From the NCBI RefSeq assembly GCF_000166775.1, contig NC_014720.1, forward strand, positions 955,501-1,019,500: DNA of 64,000 nt, in the 5' to 3' direction. Both the position numbers and the translations under genes were made by a program. This DNA is from Caldicellulosiruptor kronotskyensis 2002. GTDB taxonomy: Bacteria > Bacillota > Thermoanaerobacteria > Caldicellulosiruptorales > Caldicellulosiruptoraceae. Positions 18,209 to 28,369 of the stretch are shown here, in pieces. The stretch's first letter is position 1; every line of letters starts with the position of its first letter. The notes beneath the pieces were generated by a model. That model saw nothing but the letters and a program-made list of their open reading frames with translations, was not told where the DNA came from and did not search any database.

Positions 18209-18412
18209 TTGAATAAATTAGAAAAATTCATAAAAGAAAATGTGGGAATGTTGGTAGGCGGAGCTTTAGCTCTTATTTTGATTCTGTTTATTTTAGAAGT
18301 TGGAATTGTCAAAGCTATACTGATAACAGTAGTTGTCATTGTTGGAATAATATTAGGTAAAAAGTTTATAACGTATGATAAAATAAGAGATCTTCTGAAA
18401 GATAAGAATTAA
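18209..18412 (+). CDS. Small DUF2273-like membrane protein
   Basis: 67 residues from TTG 18209 (GAGGGGGT upstream). Two adjacent hydrophobic spans (MLVGGALALILILFIL; AILITVVVIVGIILGKK) between basic ends resemble the DUF2273 family of small membrane proteins. It opens the pilus operon and is 40 bp before the REC protein. Function unknown. Confidence 0.75.
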   Translation: MNKLEKFIKENVGMLVGGALALILILFILEVGIVKAILITVVVIVGIILGKKFITYDKIRDLLKDKN

Positions 18413-18451
18413 AATAACCGAAAGTTTAAATAGAGGGGTAGGTGTATCAGA

Positions 18452-21400
18452 GTGAAAATCTTAATTGTGGATGATGCTGTTTTTATACGAAAGGTTTTAA
18501 GGGGAATATTGCAAGAATTAGGAGAAGAAGTAGTGGGAGAAGCTTCAAGTGGAAATGAAGCTTTAAGAATGGTTAAAGAATACAGACCTGATGTAGTGAC
18601 TTTAGATATTACTTTGCCGGATATGAGTGGATTAGAACTCTTAAAAAAGATAAAAGAAATTTCATCCTCTACGCAGGTTGTAATGATTACAGCAATTAGT
18701 AATCATGAGGTTGTAAAAGAGGCGATGAAAGTTGGAGCAACAAATTATATCACAAAACCATTTTCCCGTGAAAAAGTTGAAGAGGTTCTGAAGAAAGTAG
18801 AAAAAAATATTCAAGCGTTGTCTCAAATTGAAAAAAATATGACTGACGAGAAAAGTATAAGTCAGAATGAATTAAGTCAAGCAAGAGTTGAAACACTTGG
18901 TGTAGAGAATGAAAGCAAAAATGAGGAAGTTGCTAAAATAGATAAATTGGTAAAAGTTGAAAGCGAAGAAAGTAAAAGTAAAATTGATACAACTGAAATT
19001 TTAAATATTTCAGAATTGACCCAAGATCTCTCAGAAAAAAGAAATGAAACAAATAATCAGCAAGAAATCAGCGAAAAAGTTTCAGATTTAATAGAGACAG
19101 AGGTAGGTGTGTCAGATGAGTTTCTTGAGGATGAAAAAGAAGGAAGTACTACAGCTGTTTTTTACGACGAAGACAAAGGTGAGGAGTTAGAAGTTGGTGT
19201 TGTAACTAATATAGAATTTGAGCAGAAGGGTGGAGAAGATATTCTTTCAATTTGTATAAATAAAGAATTAGCTTACAATGTAGGGAGAATGAAATTAGGG
19301 AATGGAATAATAGTTACTCTCGAAGAATGTTTTGTATTGTCGAGTGTCAAACATGAATATATATTTGAGAATAGTCTTATCGAGAAAGTTGAAGTAAAGG
19401 AAATAAATGAGAATGCATACGTTATGATTTTTACTAAAGCTAAAAAATTTGATATACGTGAAAGGGAAGGAAAGATATCGATAGTTTTCAAAAAGAGCAA
19501 AGGAGTTATTTCTTACAATAAAAATAACAAATTCATAATGATAGATAATGTGCTACCTTCTAATATTCAAGTAGATACTGTTTCCGAGAAAGAATACATC
19601 ATTAGAATATCCACTAAGGATGTTGTATATAACGAGGGAGAAACTAAAGTAGAGGATTTAATAGTAGACAGATATACAGTAGAGAAGAGTGCAAACGGAT
19701 ATGATGTGAAAATTGTTTTATATAAGGAAGCAAGATATGAAATTATTGAAGGAAGAACATCGGTTGGAATAAAATTTGTGGAAGTAAATATTTTGAAAGA
19801 TGTGGTAGTACATCATTCTGAACAGGAAACATTAATAGAACTTGTGACAAACTCAAATAATGTACCTGTAGTGTTAGAACATGATGCAGAGAATGGTGTT
19901 GCTTATGTATATTTGCAAGGTTATAATGTATCAAAGTCGTTACTTGAGAAAAACTTTGAATTTGAAGAGGAGTATCTTGAAAGCCTTAAAATAGTTGAAG
20001 AAAGGGAGAAGGGACAGTCGTATCTTGTTATTTATTCACCAGTAAAAAGAATTTCAGTAGTAAAAGAAAAAGGCAAGACATTTATTTCGATAAAGCCTAA
20101 AAAAGCTTTTATACTCTATAATGTGTTTCAGGAATGCATTGTATTTCAAAACATACTTCCTGAAGAAATTGAAATTAACCATAACCAGATTCAAAACACA
20201 ATCGAGTTTCAAGTTAATAACAAATATGTGATTTTATTGAAAGACCCTATTTTAGACAAAGAAGAATATAATACATTTAGTTCCATAAAAGTAGAGAAAA
20301 CAGGGATGAAATATATAGGAACAATTGTTCTTAAAAGCAAGAGCAAAATTGAAGTTGCGTTGTCGAATGATAAAAATTCGACAAATCTATTTGTTATTCC
20401 ATATAAAAAGTTGAATAAAATCAAAGCATTTGAATATGAAGGAAGTGGTCCTAAGACATTTTTAACTCTCAAGGGTGAAGGAGAAATAAAATATATTGCA
20501 GAAAGGGACAAAGAAAAAGGTGCTGTTACAATAAGAGTTTTAACTGCTTCATTGTGCAACATTGAACAGCCAATAGTTGAGTTCAGAGAGGGCTGTATTG
20601 AACGTATAGAGTTTTATGAGCAGGAGGAAGATGTTGTAATAAATGTTTATAGTAAAGCAGAGGATTTTGATGTAAGGTTGGAAAATTCAGATATAATTGT
20701 TGAGTTTGAAGCACAAGTTGTAACATTTACTCCAGTTATTGAAGATTATATGGTTGTATTTGAATTGCCTTTGATAAATTATGATGATATAGATATTGAA
20801 AAAAATGAAGAAAATAACATGTTGGTTGTTAAAGTGAATAGGAGAGATATATATATAGAAAAAGGGATCAAGTATTTACAAACCGGGATTGTCAAAAGGT
20901 ATCAAGTAGTTCAGGAAAATGGTTATAAACTATTAATTGATACTACTGACGAGATTAGATACTCTTTAGAAAGGAAAGAGAATAACGTATTATTTGTAAT
21001 AGAAAAATGCCCTGTTCTTGAAAAGGTTGAAGTTAATGAACAAAGTGATGAACTGGTACATGTTAGTTTGTATTTTAACAGAGGAGGAATTAAACCTCAG
21101 AAGATTGAAAAAATTGACGGTAGACTTGAAATCTTGTTAGGAGAAGTATTAACTAAGGATAAAAATATTGTTTGGAATACCGAATCAAGGAGAATTGTTA
21201 GAAATATCGACTATATAATTAACGAAAAAGTGCTTGTCTTATCCATAGAACATGCTTATGCATTGTGGCAAATAATCGCAGAAAACAATGTTATAAAACT
21301 TACTTTTGAGGTGAAACACTGTGAAATTTTAATAGAAGATGAATATATTAAAATACAAAATGTTGAAAGTGATAAAGTGCAAGTCTTGAAATTTGAAGAC

Positions 21401-21652
21401 AATGGTTTACTGATTGTAATAGTACCACAGAATGCAGCTTTTCTAACTTCTAATTCCATCAAATTTAACTCAGAAAATGTTTTATATACTGCAGTTGAGC
21501 AAGACATAAATCAAACAGTTTGGAAAATTTACGTTTTATACAAATTGAACATGACATTTGAGTCAGAAATCAGCAATAATGACGTAATAATAAAAGTGAA
21601 TACAAAGAGAAACGATTTTGTGGGGAGAGAGTTAGAAGCAGAAAGAAATTAA
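18452..21652 (+). CDS. Response-regulator receiver fused to a long AMIN-like beta-repeat region
   Basis: 1066 residues, GTG start after GGGGTAGGTG. Residues 1-120 are a complete CheY-like receiver: Asp7, Asp8, phospho-acceptor Asp52, Thr80 and Lys102. A low-complexity acidic linker (~120-250) follows. The remaining ~800 residues are repeated blocks (IEKVEV..., VIVNVYSKAEDFDVR..., then a hydrophobic strand) that resemble AMIN domains known from PilQ and cell-wall amidases. There is no signal peptide or membrane span, so it should be cytosolic, unlike normal AMIN proteins. It directly precedes pilB and has no DNA-binding domain. I infer a regulatory scaffold for the pilus; no such family is known to me. 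Confidence 0.8.
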   Translation: MKILIVDDAVFIRKVLRGILQELGEEVVGEASSGNEALRMVKEYRPDVVTLDITLPDMSGLELLKKIKEISSSTQVVMITAISNHEVVKEAMKVGATNYITKPFSREKVEEVLKKVEKNIQALSQIEKNMTDEKSISQNELSQARVETLGVENESKNEEVAKIDKLVKVESEESKSKIDTTEILNISELTQDLSEKRNETNNQQEISEKVSDLIETEVGVSDEFLEDEKEGSTTAVFYDEDKGEELEVGVVTNIEFEQKGGEDILSICINKELAYNVGRMKLGNGIIVTLEECFVLSSVKHEYIFENSLIEKVEVKEINENAYVMIFTKAKKFDIREREGKISIVFKKSKGVISYNKNNKFIMIDNVLPSNIQVDTVSEKEYIIRISTKDVVYNEGETKVEDLIVDRYTVEKSANGYDVKIVLYKEARYEIIEGRTSVGIKFVEVNILKDVVVHHSEQETLIELVTNSNNVPVVLEHDAENGVAYVYLQGYNVSKSLLEKNFEFEEEYLESLKIVEEREKGQSYLVIYSPVKRISVVKEKGKTFISIKPKKAFILYNVFQECIVFQNILPEEIEINHNQIQNTIEFQVNNKYVILLKDPILDKEEYNTFSSIKVEKTGMKYIGTIVLKSKSKIEVALSNDKNSTNLFVIPYKKLNKIKAFEYEGSGPKTFLTLKGEGEIKYIAERDKEKGAVTIRVLTASLCNIEQPIVEFREGCIERIEFYEQEEDVVINVYSKAEDFDVRLENSDIIVEFEAQVVTFTPVIEDYMVVFELPLINYDDIDIEKNEENNMLVVKVNRRDIYIEKGIKYLQTGIVKRYQVVQENGYKLLIDTTDEIRYSLERKENNVLFVIEKCPVLEKVEVNEQSDELVHVSLYFNRGGIKPQKIEKIDGRLEILLGEVLTKDKNIVWNTESRRIVRNIDYIINEKVLVLSIEHAYALWQIIAENNVIKLTFEVKHCEILIEDEYIKIQNVESDKVQVLKFEDNGLLIVIVPQNAAFLTSNSIKFNSENVLYTAVEQDINQTVWKIYVLYKLNMTFESEISNNDVIIKVNTKRNDFVGRELEAERN

Positions 21653-21672
21653 GAAAAAGAGGGGAGATTATT

Positions 21673-23385
21673 TTGCCAAGAGAAAGAAAGAGAATTGGAG
21701 ATGTTTTAGTAGAGGCAAAGATAATTACACCTCAGCAACTGGAAGAAGCACTTAAAATTCAAAAGCAGACCAATAAAAAATTGGGAGAGATACTGGTTGA
21801 GAAAGGTTATATAACAGAAGATGAGTTAATAGAGATTTTAGAGTTTCAGTTAGGGATACCGCACATAAAATTAGATGTATATCCGATTGATCCTAAGGCA
21901 GTTGAAACGATTTCTGAGTCGATTGCACGAAGGCATACCGTTTTGCCGGTAAGTTTTGCTGAAGATGGAAGCCTGATTGTGGCAATGGCCGACCCGCTCA
22001 ACATATTTGCTATGGAGGATATTGAGATTTATTCAGGCAAAAGAGTACGACCACGAATCGCCAAGGCATCCGATATTAAACGTGCAATTGAAAGGTTCTA
22101 TGGTAAGCAAGAAGCTTTAAAAGCAGCTGAAGAGTTGCAAAAAGAAAGTAGCGAAAAGGACAGCCAAGCCAAAAGAGCTACTGTTACGCCTCGATTCCAG
22201 CTTGGTTTGGAAGACGGAACAGAAGGACCTATTGTAAGACTTGTCAATTCGATTTTTGAACAAGCTATTACATCGCGTGCAAGCGACATTCACATTGAAC
22301 CGTTTGAGAACGAGATAAAAGTCAGATACAGAATAGATGGTGTATTGTATGATGTCTTGAAGTTAGATATTGGGATATTGCCATCACTGGTGGCAAGAAT
22401 TAAGATTGTAGGTAATATGGACATTGCAGAAAAGAGGATACCACAGGATGGACGAACAACTTACATTTTTTCGGATAAGATTTATGACATGAGAATCTCA
22501 TCTTTGCCCTGTGTGTATGGCGAAAAGATTGTTGTGCGTGTGATAGACAAAAGTGCATTTGTGCGTTCTAAAGCTGAGCTTGGCTTGACTGAAGAGGACG
22601 AAGAGAAATTTAACAAGCTGATTGCTGCGCCACATGGAATAATCTTGGTATGTGGTCCTACCGGTAGTGGTAAATCTACTACGCTTTATACTATTTTAAA
22701 CGAACTTAATACAGGAACACGCAACATAATAACTGTTGAGGATCCTGTCGAAAGTACCATAGAAGGTATTAATCAAGTAGAGGTCAATACCAAAGCAGGG
22801 CTAACATTTGCAGCGGCGCTGAGATCAATCTTGCGACAGGACCCAGATATAATTATGATTGGTGAGATCCGAGACAGAGAGACAGCTGACATGGCAATCA
22901 GGGCTGCTATTACAGGACATTTAGTGTTGTCAACCATTCATACAAATGATGCAGCAAGTGCAATTACAAGGTTGGTTGACATGGGGATAGAAAACTTTTT
23001 GATAAGCTCGTCGTTGGTAGGAGTAATATCACAGAGATTGATAAGAAAACTATGTCCATACTGTAAAGAGCCTTATGAGCCATCAGAGGAAGAAAAAATT
23101 CTTCTTGACATAAAGCAAGATGAGAATGTAAAATTATACAGAAAGAGAGGATGTCATATATGTGATAAAAAAGGTTACTATGGTAGAACAGGTGTATATG
23201 AAATTCTGATTGTGACAAAAGAGTTGAGAAAACTTATAAACAAAAAAGATGTCAGCAGTGAGGAGATAAAGGAACTTGCTGTCAAACAGGGGATGAAGAC
23301 ACTGCGACAAGCTTGCAAAGAGAGAGTTTTGAATGGAATTACATCAGTTGAAGAATATCTTAAGATTACTTATGCACTTGAATAG
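21673..23385 (+). CDS. pilB: Type IV pilus extension ATPase PilB with MshEN domain
   Basis: 570 residues, TTG start after GAGGGGAG. Residues 7-30 and 36-59 are tandem MshEN motifs (RIGDVLVEAKIITPQQL and KLGEILVEKGYITEDEL), a fold known to bind c-di-GMP in MshE-type ATPases. The GspE/PilB ATPase follows: Walker A GPTGSGKSTT near 328, Asp box, Walker B IIMIGEIRDRET, His box, and a zinc tetracysteine (CPYC...CHIC). It drives pilin polymerisation at the inner membrane face. The first MshEN motif lacks the usual glycine (AK for xG), so ligand binding must be tested. Confidence 0.95.
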   Translation: MPRERKRIGDVLVEAKIITPQQLEEALKIQKQTNKKLGEILVEKGYITEDELIEILEFQLGIPHIKLDVYPIDPKAVETISESIARRHTVLPVSFAEDGSLIVAMADPLNIFAMEDIEIYSGKRVRPRIAKASDIKRAIERFYGKQEALKAAEELQKESSEKDSQAKRATVTPRFQLGLEDGTEGPIVRLVNSIFEQAITSRASDIHIEPFENEIKVRYRIDGVLYDVLKLDIGILPSLVARIKIVGNMDIAEKRIPQDGRTTYIFSDKIYDMRISSLPCVYGEKIVVRVIDKSAFVRSKAELGLTEEDEEKFNKLIAAPHGIILVCGPTGSGKSTTLYTILNELNTGTRNIITVEDPVESTIEGINQVEVNTKAGLTFAAALRSILRQDPDIIMIGEIRDRETADMAIRAAITGHLVLSTIHTNDAASAITRLVDMGIENFLISSSLVGVISQRLIRKLCPYCKEPYEPSEEEKILLDIKQDENVKLYRKRGCHICDKKGYYGRTGVYEILIVTKELRKLINKKDVSSEEIKELAVKQGMKTLRQACKERVLNGITSVEEYLKITYALE

Positions 23386-23438
23386 TATTATGAGTAAGTA
23401 CAAGAGGGGAGATTAGGGGAAGGAGGAAGCAAATACTC

Positions 23439-24494
23439 ATGGATATTAATTCAATTCTCAAAGAAGCATTTCTCAAGGAGGCTTCAGATATACATATTAC
23501 ACCAGGTGTTCCTCCAATTTATCGAATACACGGCAGATTAGTACGGACAGATGACTCAATTCTGACCCCTGAGATGGTGGAGGAGTTTGTGCGACAGATC
23601 ACCAACGAAAACCAGTTTAAAATTCTTGAGCAGAAAGGTGAGATAGACTTTTCTTACGGCATAAAAGGCGTAAGCAGATTCAGAGTAAATGTTTATAAAC
23701 AAAGAGGTTCATATTCTATAGCTTTTAGAATAATTCCAGTAAATATACCACCATTTGAGACACTTGGCCTTCCACCAGTTTTGAAAGAATTTACAAAATT
23801 GAATAAAGGGCTTGTTTTAGTTACAGGTCCAACTGGTTCGGGTAAGTCAACAACACTGGCATCGCTGATTGACATAATCAACAAAGAAAGAGATGTACAT
23901 ATAATCACATTAGAGGACCCAATAGAGTATTTGCATAGACACAACAAGAGTATTATCAATCAAAGAGAGATAGGTAGTGACACACTCAGCTTTGCAGACG
24001 CGCTGAGGGCGGCTTTGAGAGAAGATCCTGACGTAATCCTGGTTGGTGAGATGAGGGATTTGGAGACAATTGCGATAGCTTTAACAGCTGCTGAAACAGG
24101 ACACCTGGTGTTTTCCACACTTCACACAATTGGAGCGGCAAAGACAATAGACCGTATCATTGACGTTTTTCCACCGCATCAACAGCAGCAGATAAGAATT
24201 CAGCTATCAACTGTTTTGCAGGGAGTTGTGTCTCAGCAGCTTTTGACCCGTCGTGATGGTAAAGGCAGGGTTGTTGCAACAGAGGTAATGATAGTAAATC
24301 CGGCCATAAGAAACCTCATTAGGGAGGCTAAAACGTATCAGATTCAATCAATTATTCAAACGCATCAGCGACAGGGCATGATAACAATGGAGCAGTCACT
24401 CATAGACTTGTACAAACGAGGGTTTATTACTCGTGAAGATGCGTTCAACTATGCTACTGACTTTGATTTTATGCAAAGACTGCTCAGTGCATAA
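23439..24494 (+). CDS. pilT: Type IV pilus retraction ATPase PilT
   Basis: 351 residues. PAS-like N-terminus with SDIHITPGVPP, Walker A GPTGSGKST, Walker B DVILVGEMRDLET, and the PilT-specific AIRNLIREAKTYQIQS segment near the C-terminus. Retracts pili. It lies 53 bp after pilB. Its presence predicts dynamic pili rather than a pseudopilus secretion system. Confidence 0.95.
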   Translation: MDINSILKEAFLKEASDIHITPGVPPIYRIHGRLVRTDDSILTPEMVEEFVRQITNENQFKILEQKGEIDFSYGIKGVSRFRVNVYKQRGSYSIAFRIIPVNIPPFETLGLPPVLKEFTKLNKGLVLVTGPTGSGKSTTLASLIDIINKERDVHIITLEDPIEYLHRHNKSIINQREIGSDTLSFADALRAALREDPDVILVGEMRDLETIAIALTAAETGHLVFSTLHTIGAAKTIDRIIDVFPPHQQQQIRIQLSTVLQGVVSQQLLTRRDGKGRVVATEVMIVNPAIRNLIREAKTYQIQSIIQTHQRQGMITMEQSLIDLYKRGFITREDAFNYATDFDFMQRLLSA

Positions 24495-24564
24495 GCTTTT
24501 CAAATGCTTTTTAGGTTTGGTGGTGTGACGAATAAATTTGGGATGTTAAGGAGAGTAGTGGGGT

Positions 24565-25776
24565 ATGCCGGAGTTTGTTTACAAAGCGGTAGATAGCAGT
24601 GGGAAAAATGTTGAGGGGACAATATTGGCAGATACAATTGAGCTTGCAGCAGAAAGTCTTAAGAGACGTCAGCTATATATAATAGACTTGCGAGAAAAAG
24701 GAGTATGGCAAAAAGATATTTCAGTTCAGTTGCGAAAAAAGATACCTATAAAAGACTTAGCAGTGTTTTGTCGCCAGTTTGCAACAATGCTTATGGCGGG
24801 TATACCAATGGTAAGTGCGTTAGATGTCATTGCTGAGCAGTTCAAAGGCAGATATTTCGGAAAGGTATTAGAGGATATACATAAGAAAGTGCAAAGTGGG
24901 TCAATGTTGTCGAGAGCGTTGACAGAAAAAGCTGAATGTTTTCCATCAATTTTGATAAACATGATTGAAGCTGGTGAGATGTCAGGTTCTGTTGATCAGG
25001 CACTTGACAGGATGGCTACCCACTTTGAAAAAGAGTTAAAATTACGTCAGAAAATTATAAATGCCTTGATATACCCGGCAATTGTTATTCTTGTAGCAAT
25101 AGGTGTATTGATAATAATGCTTACATTTGTTGTACCTACTTTTGTAGGGATTTTTAGCGAACTTAATGTTGAACTGCCTGCAACCACAAGGTTCATAATC
25201 TCCAGCTCCAATTTTATGAGAAACAATTTTATTTTAATAATAATAGTATGCATTTTATTAGTGGTAGCTTACAATGTAATTAGAAAAACCGACAAAGGTG
25301 GATTTTATATTGATAAGTTCAAACTTCAAATTCCAGTCATAGGTAAGATTATCCTTGGGCAAATTGTAACAAGGTTTACAAGAACGCTTGGCACGATGAC
25401 AGCAGCTGGTGTTAGTATAGTGATAGCTCTTGAGACAACAAAAAATGTCATGACAAATGTATTTGTTGAGAAGAAGTTTGAAGAAGTTATCGAAAGGGTA
25501 CAGAGGGGAGAGGGTTTGAGTTATCCGATTGCTGAGGTGGGGATTTTCCCAAGGCTTGTTGAAATTATGATAAGAACCGGTGAAGAAAGTGGTAATTTGG
25601 AATACATGCTTAACAAAGCAGCAGATTACTATGAGAATGAAGTTGAAAATCAGGTAACAAGGCTAACATCAATATTTGAGCCAATAATGATTGTGTTGCT
25701 TGCTATCATGGTTGGTTTCTTGCTGGCGTCAATAATCTTGCCGATATTCAAATTGTATGGAAGCGTTGGTGCGTAA
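24565..25776 (+). CDS. pilC: Type IV pilus inner-membrane platform protein PilC
   Basis: 403 residues with two GspF domains (~60-185 and ~265-390): FCRQFATMLMAGIPMVSALD and FTRTLGTMTAAGVSIVIALE, and three hydrophobic spans. It couples the ATPases to pilin assembly. Confidence 0.95.
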   Translation: MPEFVYKAVDSSGKNVEGTILADTIELAAESLKRRQLYIIDLREKGVWQKDISVQLRKKIPIKDLAVFCRQFATMLMAGIPMVSALDVIAEQFKGRYFGKVLEDIHKKVQSGSMLSRALTEKAECFPSILINMIEAGEMSGSVDQALDRMATHFEKELKLRQKIINALIYPAIVILVAIGVLIIMLTFVVPTFVGIFSELNVELPATTRFIISSSNFMRNNFILIIIVCILLVVAYNVIRKTDKGGFYIDKFKLQIPVIGKIILGQIVTRFTRTLGTMTAAGVSIVIALETTKNVMTNVFVEKKFEEVIERVQRGEGLSYPIAEVGIFPRLVEIMIRTGEESGNLEYMLNKAADYYENEVENQVTRLTSIFEPIMIVLLAIMVGFLLASIILPIFKLYGSVGA

Positions 25777-25814
25777 AAAACTCAAAGATGTATAAAAAGG
25801 CGGGGAAAATTAAA

Positions 25815-26231
25815 TTGAAAAGAAAAGGATTTACCTTAATTGAGCTGGTGGTAGTGGTTGCTATCCTGGGTGTGATTATTGCTATAGCCGTCCCCCAGGT
25901 TTTAAAGAATATAAATAAGGCAAGAAAGTCAGCTGATATACAAAATGCAAGACATATTGCATATGCCTTCTATCTTTTTGAAGAAGAAACAGGATTAAGT
26001 TTAAATGTGCTGATACCTGATAACAATTTTCACAAAATTGACTCAGATGTTGTAAGTTTAAGTCCTCCATATAGTTTAAAGCTTAGCGATTATATTTCAG
26101 GAGGCTTGCCAAAACCAGTTTACCGGCGTTCCTACTACTTCTACTATAAACTTGATAGTGTTTTGAAGGTTTATAGTGGAGATGGAACTAACTTTTACGA
26201 ACTTTTTCCAAGTGTAGATCCAGGTTACTAA
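25815..26231 (+). CDS. Type IV prepilin
   Basis: 138 residues from TTG 25815, chosen because AAGGCGGGG lies 9 nt upstream and it gives a short leader (MKRKG/FTLIE); ATG 25788 has no such site. After cleavage at Gly-Phe the mature protein begins FTLIELVVVVAILGVIIAIAVPQ, with the conserved Glu at +5. It is similar to the next gene over the N-terminal ~50 residues. Major or minor status is not decided. Confidence 0.9.
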   Translation: MKRKGFTLIELVVVVAILGVIIAIAVPQVLKNINKARKSADIQNARHIAYAFYLFEEETGLSLNVLIPDNNFHKIDSDVVSLSPPYSLKLSDYISGGLPKPVYRRSYYFYYKLDSVLKVYSGDGTNFYELFPSVDPGY

Positions 26232-26266
26232 AAATTTTAGAAAACTAAGAGGGGGCGATTTGAAAG

Positions 26267-26704
26267 ATGATGGCTTGGCTTGTAAAACAGGTTAACAGCA
26301 AGCACAAAGGTTTTACATTAATTGAGATGGTTATAGTTGTTGCAATAATTGCAATCTTGATTGCAATTGCGGTACCTCAAGTATTAAAACAGATAAACAA
26401 GTCAAAAATTGAGGCTGATAAGGCAAATGCAAAGAATATTGCAACAGCTATTCAGCAATGGGTTTCAGAAGGAAATGTGTTGAACGATCAAGCTGACTGG
26501 AAAGTAATACAAAATAACGACCCTGTTAACACTGGTAACGGTATTGTAGATTACTTGGGCAGTGGACTTCCAAAGACAAAGTTAAAAAATGGAGATTTTT
26601 ATTATAAATATGATGCGACTAATCAAGTATTGAGAATAGGTGCTCAAAATTCTTCTGGTACTGTTGTGGAGCTCTATCCGTCTCCAGATCCAAACTACAA
26701 GTAA
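26267..26704 (+). CDS. Type IV prepilin, probable major pilin
   Basis: 145 residues. Leader ends KHKG, mature FTLIEMVIVVAIIAILIAIAVPQ, Glu+5 present. The C-terminal half is short and polar. AGAGGGGG is upstream. Its small size and strong ribosome binding site suggest the major pilin, by inference only. Confidence 0.9.
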   Translation: MMAWLVKQVNSKHKGFTLIEMVIVVAIIAILIAIAVPQVLKQINKSKIEADKANAKNIATAIQQWVSEGNVLNDQADWKVIQNNDPVNTGNGIVDYLGSGLPKTKLKNGDFYYKYDATNQVLRIGAQNSSGTVVELYPSPDPNYK

Positions 26705-26750
26705 TGTATGTTTGGTACTCTTTATTTCATTTTGAAGGAGTATACCAAAG

Positions 26751-27527
26751 ATGTTAGAGGCAATAGTGGGAACGTTGGGATTGGTGATTGGCAGCTTCCT
26801 GAATGTATGTATATACAGAATACCTCGAGGGGAATCAATTATATTCCCCTCGAGTCATTGTCCAAATTGTGGAAAAAGGATAAGATGGTTTGATTTAATC
26901 CCTGTCTTAAGCTTTATTATCCTGAAAGGGAAGTGCAGGTATTGCAAAAGTCCAATTTCACCTTTATACCCGGCTGTTGAAACTGTGTGTTGTTTGCTTG
27001 CAATAGCAAGCGCAAGAGTGTATGGTTTGAGTGTATCAGCTTTTTTATTATTTTTGATAGGCTGTATCCTGATATACATTTCAGTTGTAGATTTCAAAAC
27101 TTACGAGATGAGCGTAACAAGTATTCTTTTGCTTGCCATTTTAAAGTTTGGGTTTGAGGTGAGTTTAAAAGGGGTTTCAAAAACCTCAATGACATTTATG
27201 GTGCTTGGACCAATTTTAAATGCTCTTCTGGTAGGGCTTATATACTTAATTACCCGGGGTTATGCAATGGGGTTAGGGGATGTTTTGCTTTTGATGGCAG
27301 GAGGTGTAGGATTTACAATAAGACAGGCAATTGTGTGCAATTTCATAGCATTTTTTGTAGCGTTTTTATATGTTTTAGGCTTGAAGCTTGTTCAAAGCAT
27401 TTTAAAGGGAAACGAGAAAAAGAGGGAGATTCCGTTTGGTCCGTTCATATCAATTGGCATATTTGTGTCAACAGTGGCAGGTGAAAGGATTGCTGATCTT
27501 TACTATCAGCTAATAATAGTGAGGTAG
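26751..27527 (+). CDS. pilD: Prepilin peptidase / N-methyltransferase PilD
   Basis: 258 residues. N-terminal zinc-binding pairs [10 protein letters not shown] and [13 protein letters not shown], membrane spans, and the two catalytic aspartates in DFKTYEM and GLGDVLLL. It cleaves after the Gly of the prepilins in this operon and methylates the new N-terminus. AAGGAG precedes the ATG. Confidence 0.95.
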   Translation: MLEAIVGTLGLVIGSFLNVCIYRIPRGESIIFPSSHCPNCGKRIRWFDLIPVLSFIILKGKCRYCKSPISPLYPAVETVCCLLAIASARVYGLSVSAFLLFLIGCILIYISVVDFKTYEMSVTSILLLAILKFGFEVSLKGVSKTSMTFMVLGPILNALLVGLIYLITRGYAMGLGDVLLLMAGGVGFTIRQAIVCNFIAFFVAFLYVLGLKLVQSILKGNEKKREIPFGPFISIGIFVSTVAGERIADLYYQLIIVR

Positions 27528-27531
27528 AGTT

Positions 27532-27825
27532 ATGATGTATGTTATAAAAAATCTGATGGAGGAACTTGTTCAAAAATACTACGAGAAGATAAATGATGAA
27601 TTGGGTGTTTGCAAATGCGAAAAATGCAAAGCCGATGTAATGGCATTGGCTTTGAATAGGCTTCCACCTCGGTATTGTGTGACTGAAGATGGTAAGATGT
27701 TTGTGAAATTAAAAGAATTAGAAATTCAATTTGAAGTAGATATAATTGCTGCGCTGGCAGCAGCGGCTTATGTTGTAAAAAATAATGTGAGACATGAAGA
27801 AAGGGATTGTAGTGATGAAATGTAG
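27532..27825 (+). CDS. ComFB-family protein
   Basis: 97 residues with CKCEKCKADVMALALNRLPPRYCV, the signature of the ComFB (late competence) family. It starts 4 bp after pilD and overlaps the next prepilin by 11 bp. ComFB-family proteins have been reported as cyclic dinucleotide receptors linked to pilus and competence control in cyanobacteria (recalled, not checked). In this operon, with an MshEN PilB and c-di-GMP riboswitches nearby, such a role is attractive but inferred. Confidence 0.82.
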   Translation: MMYVIKNLMEELVQKYYEKINDELGVCKCEKCKADVMALALNRLPPRYCVTEDGKMFVKLKELEIQFEVDIIAALAAAAYVVKNNVRHEERDCSDEM

Positions 27826-28369
27826 GGGATTTTCTCTTAGTGAAATGATAATTGTAATAGTTATAATTGCTATATTATTAGCTATTGGAATACCTGCATA
27901 TCTATCATCTGTTCGTCGTGCAGAAGTTCGAAATATTGCAAATGGGTTGTCAGATATGATTTCTATGCTGTATGAGTACGAAGATAAAGAAGCAGTTTAT
28001 TACAAATATTTTGTTAAAATTAATAATTATGTTATACCAGATCCAACAACAGGTGAAAGGTGTTTACAGATTCAACTGATAAAATATGTGGGGGGAACAG
28101 AAACAGTTTTGAAGGAATTAAAAAGCAAAGCTGTTGAGTTAAATTCTGATATAATTGTTACAGGCGCAGGAGCAGTTGCTACATATTTGTATTATGACAA
28201 AAATGGAACATTATGGCGATTCTCAGGTTCACCAGGTTTACGAGCAAACGAAAGTCATTATCAAAATGTAAATAAAGAATTAGTGGTACAAATAAGAGGG
28301 GCAACAAGTGGTTATCAGAAAAGAGTTATTATTAAAGCGTTGCCTCCGGGGAGTGTTGAAGTTAAATGA
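27815..28369 (+). CDS. Type IV (minor) prepilin
   Basis: 184 residues from ATG 27815 (AAAGGGA ~9 nt upstream), preferred over ATG 27794 because it gives a typical leader MKCRG. Mature N-terminus FSLSEMIIVIVIIAILLAIGIPAY with Glu+5. The C-terminal domain has no recognised fold. Overlaps its neighbours on both sides. Confidence 0.88.
   Translation: MKCRGFSLSEMIIVIVIIAILLAIGIPAYLSSVRRAEVRNIANGLSDMISMLYEYEDKEAVYYKYFVKINNYVIPDPTTGERCLQIQLIKYVGGTETVLKELKSKAVELNSDIIVTGAGAVATYLYYDKNGTLWRFSGSPGLRANESHYQNVNKELVVQIRGATSGYQKRVIIKALPPGSVEVK

Noticed and set aside
25788-25814. Upstream ATG start for the first prepilin
   Set aside because: No ribosome binding site, and it would give a long leader; TTG 25815 has AAGGCGGGG and the standard short leader.
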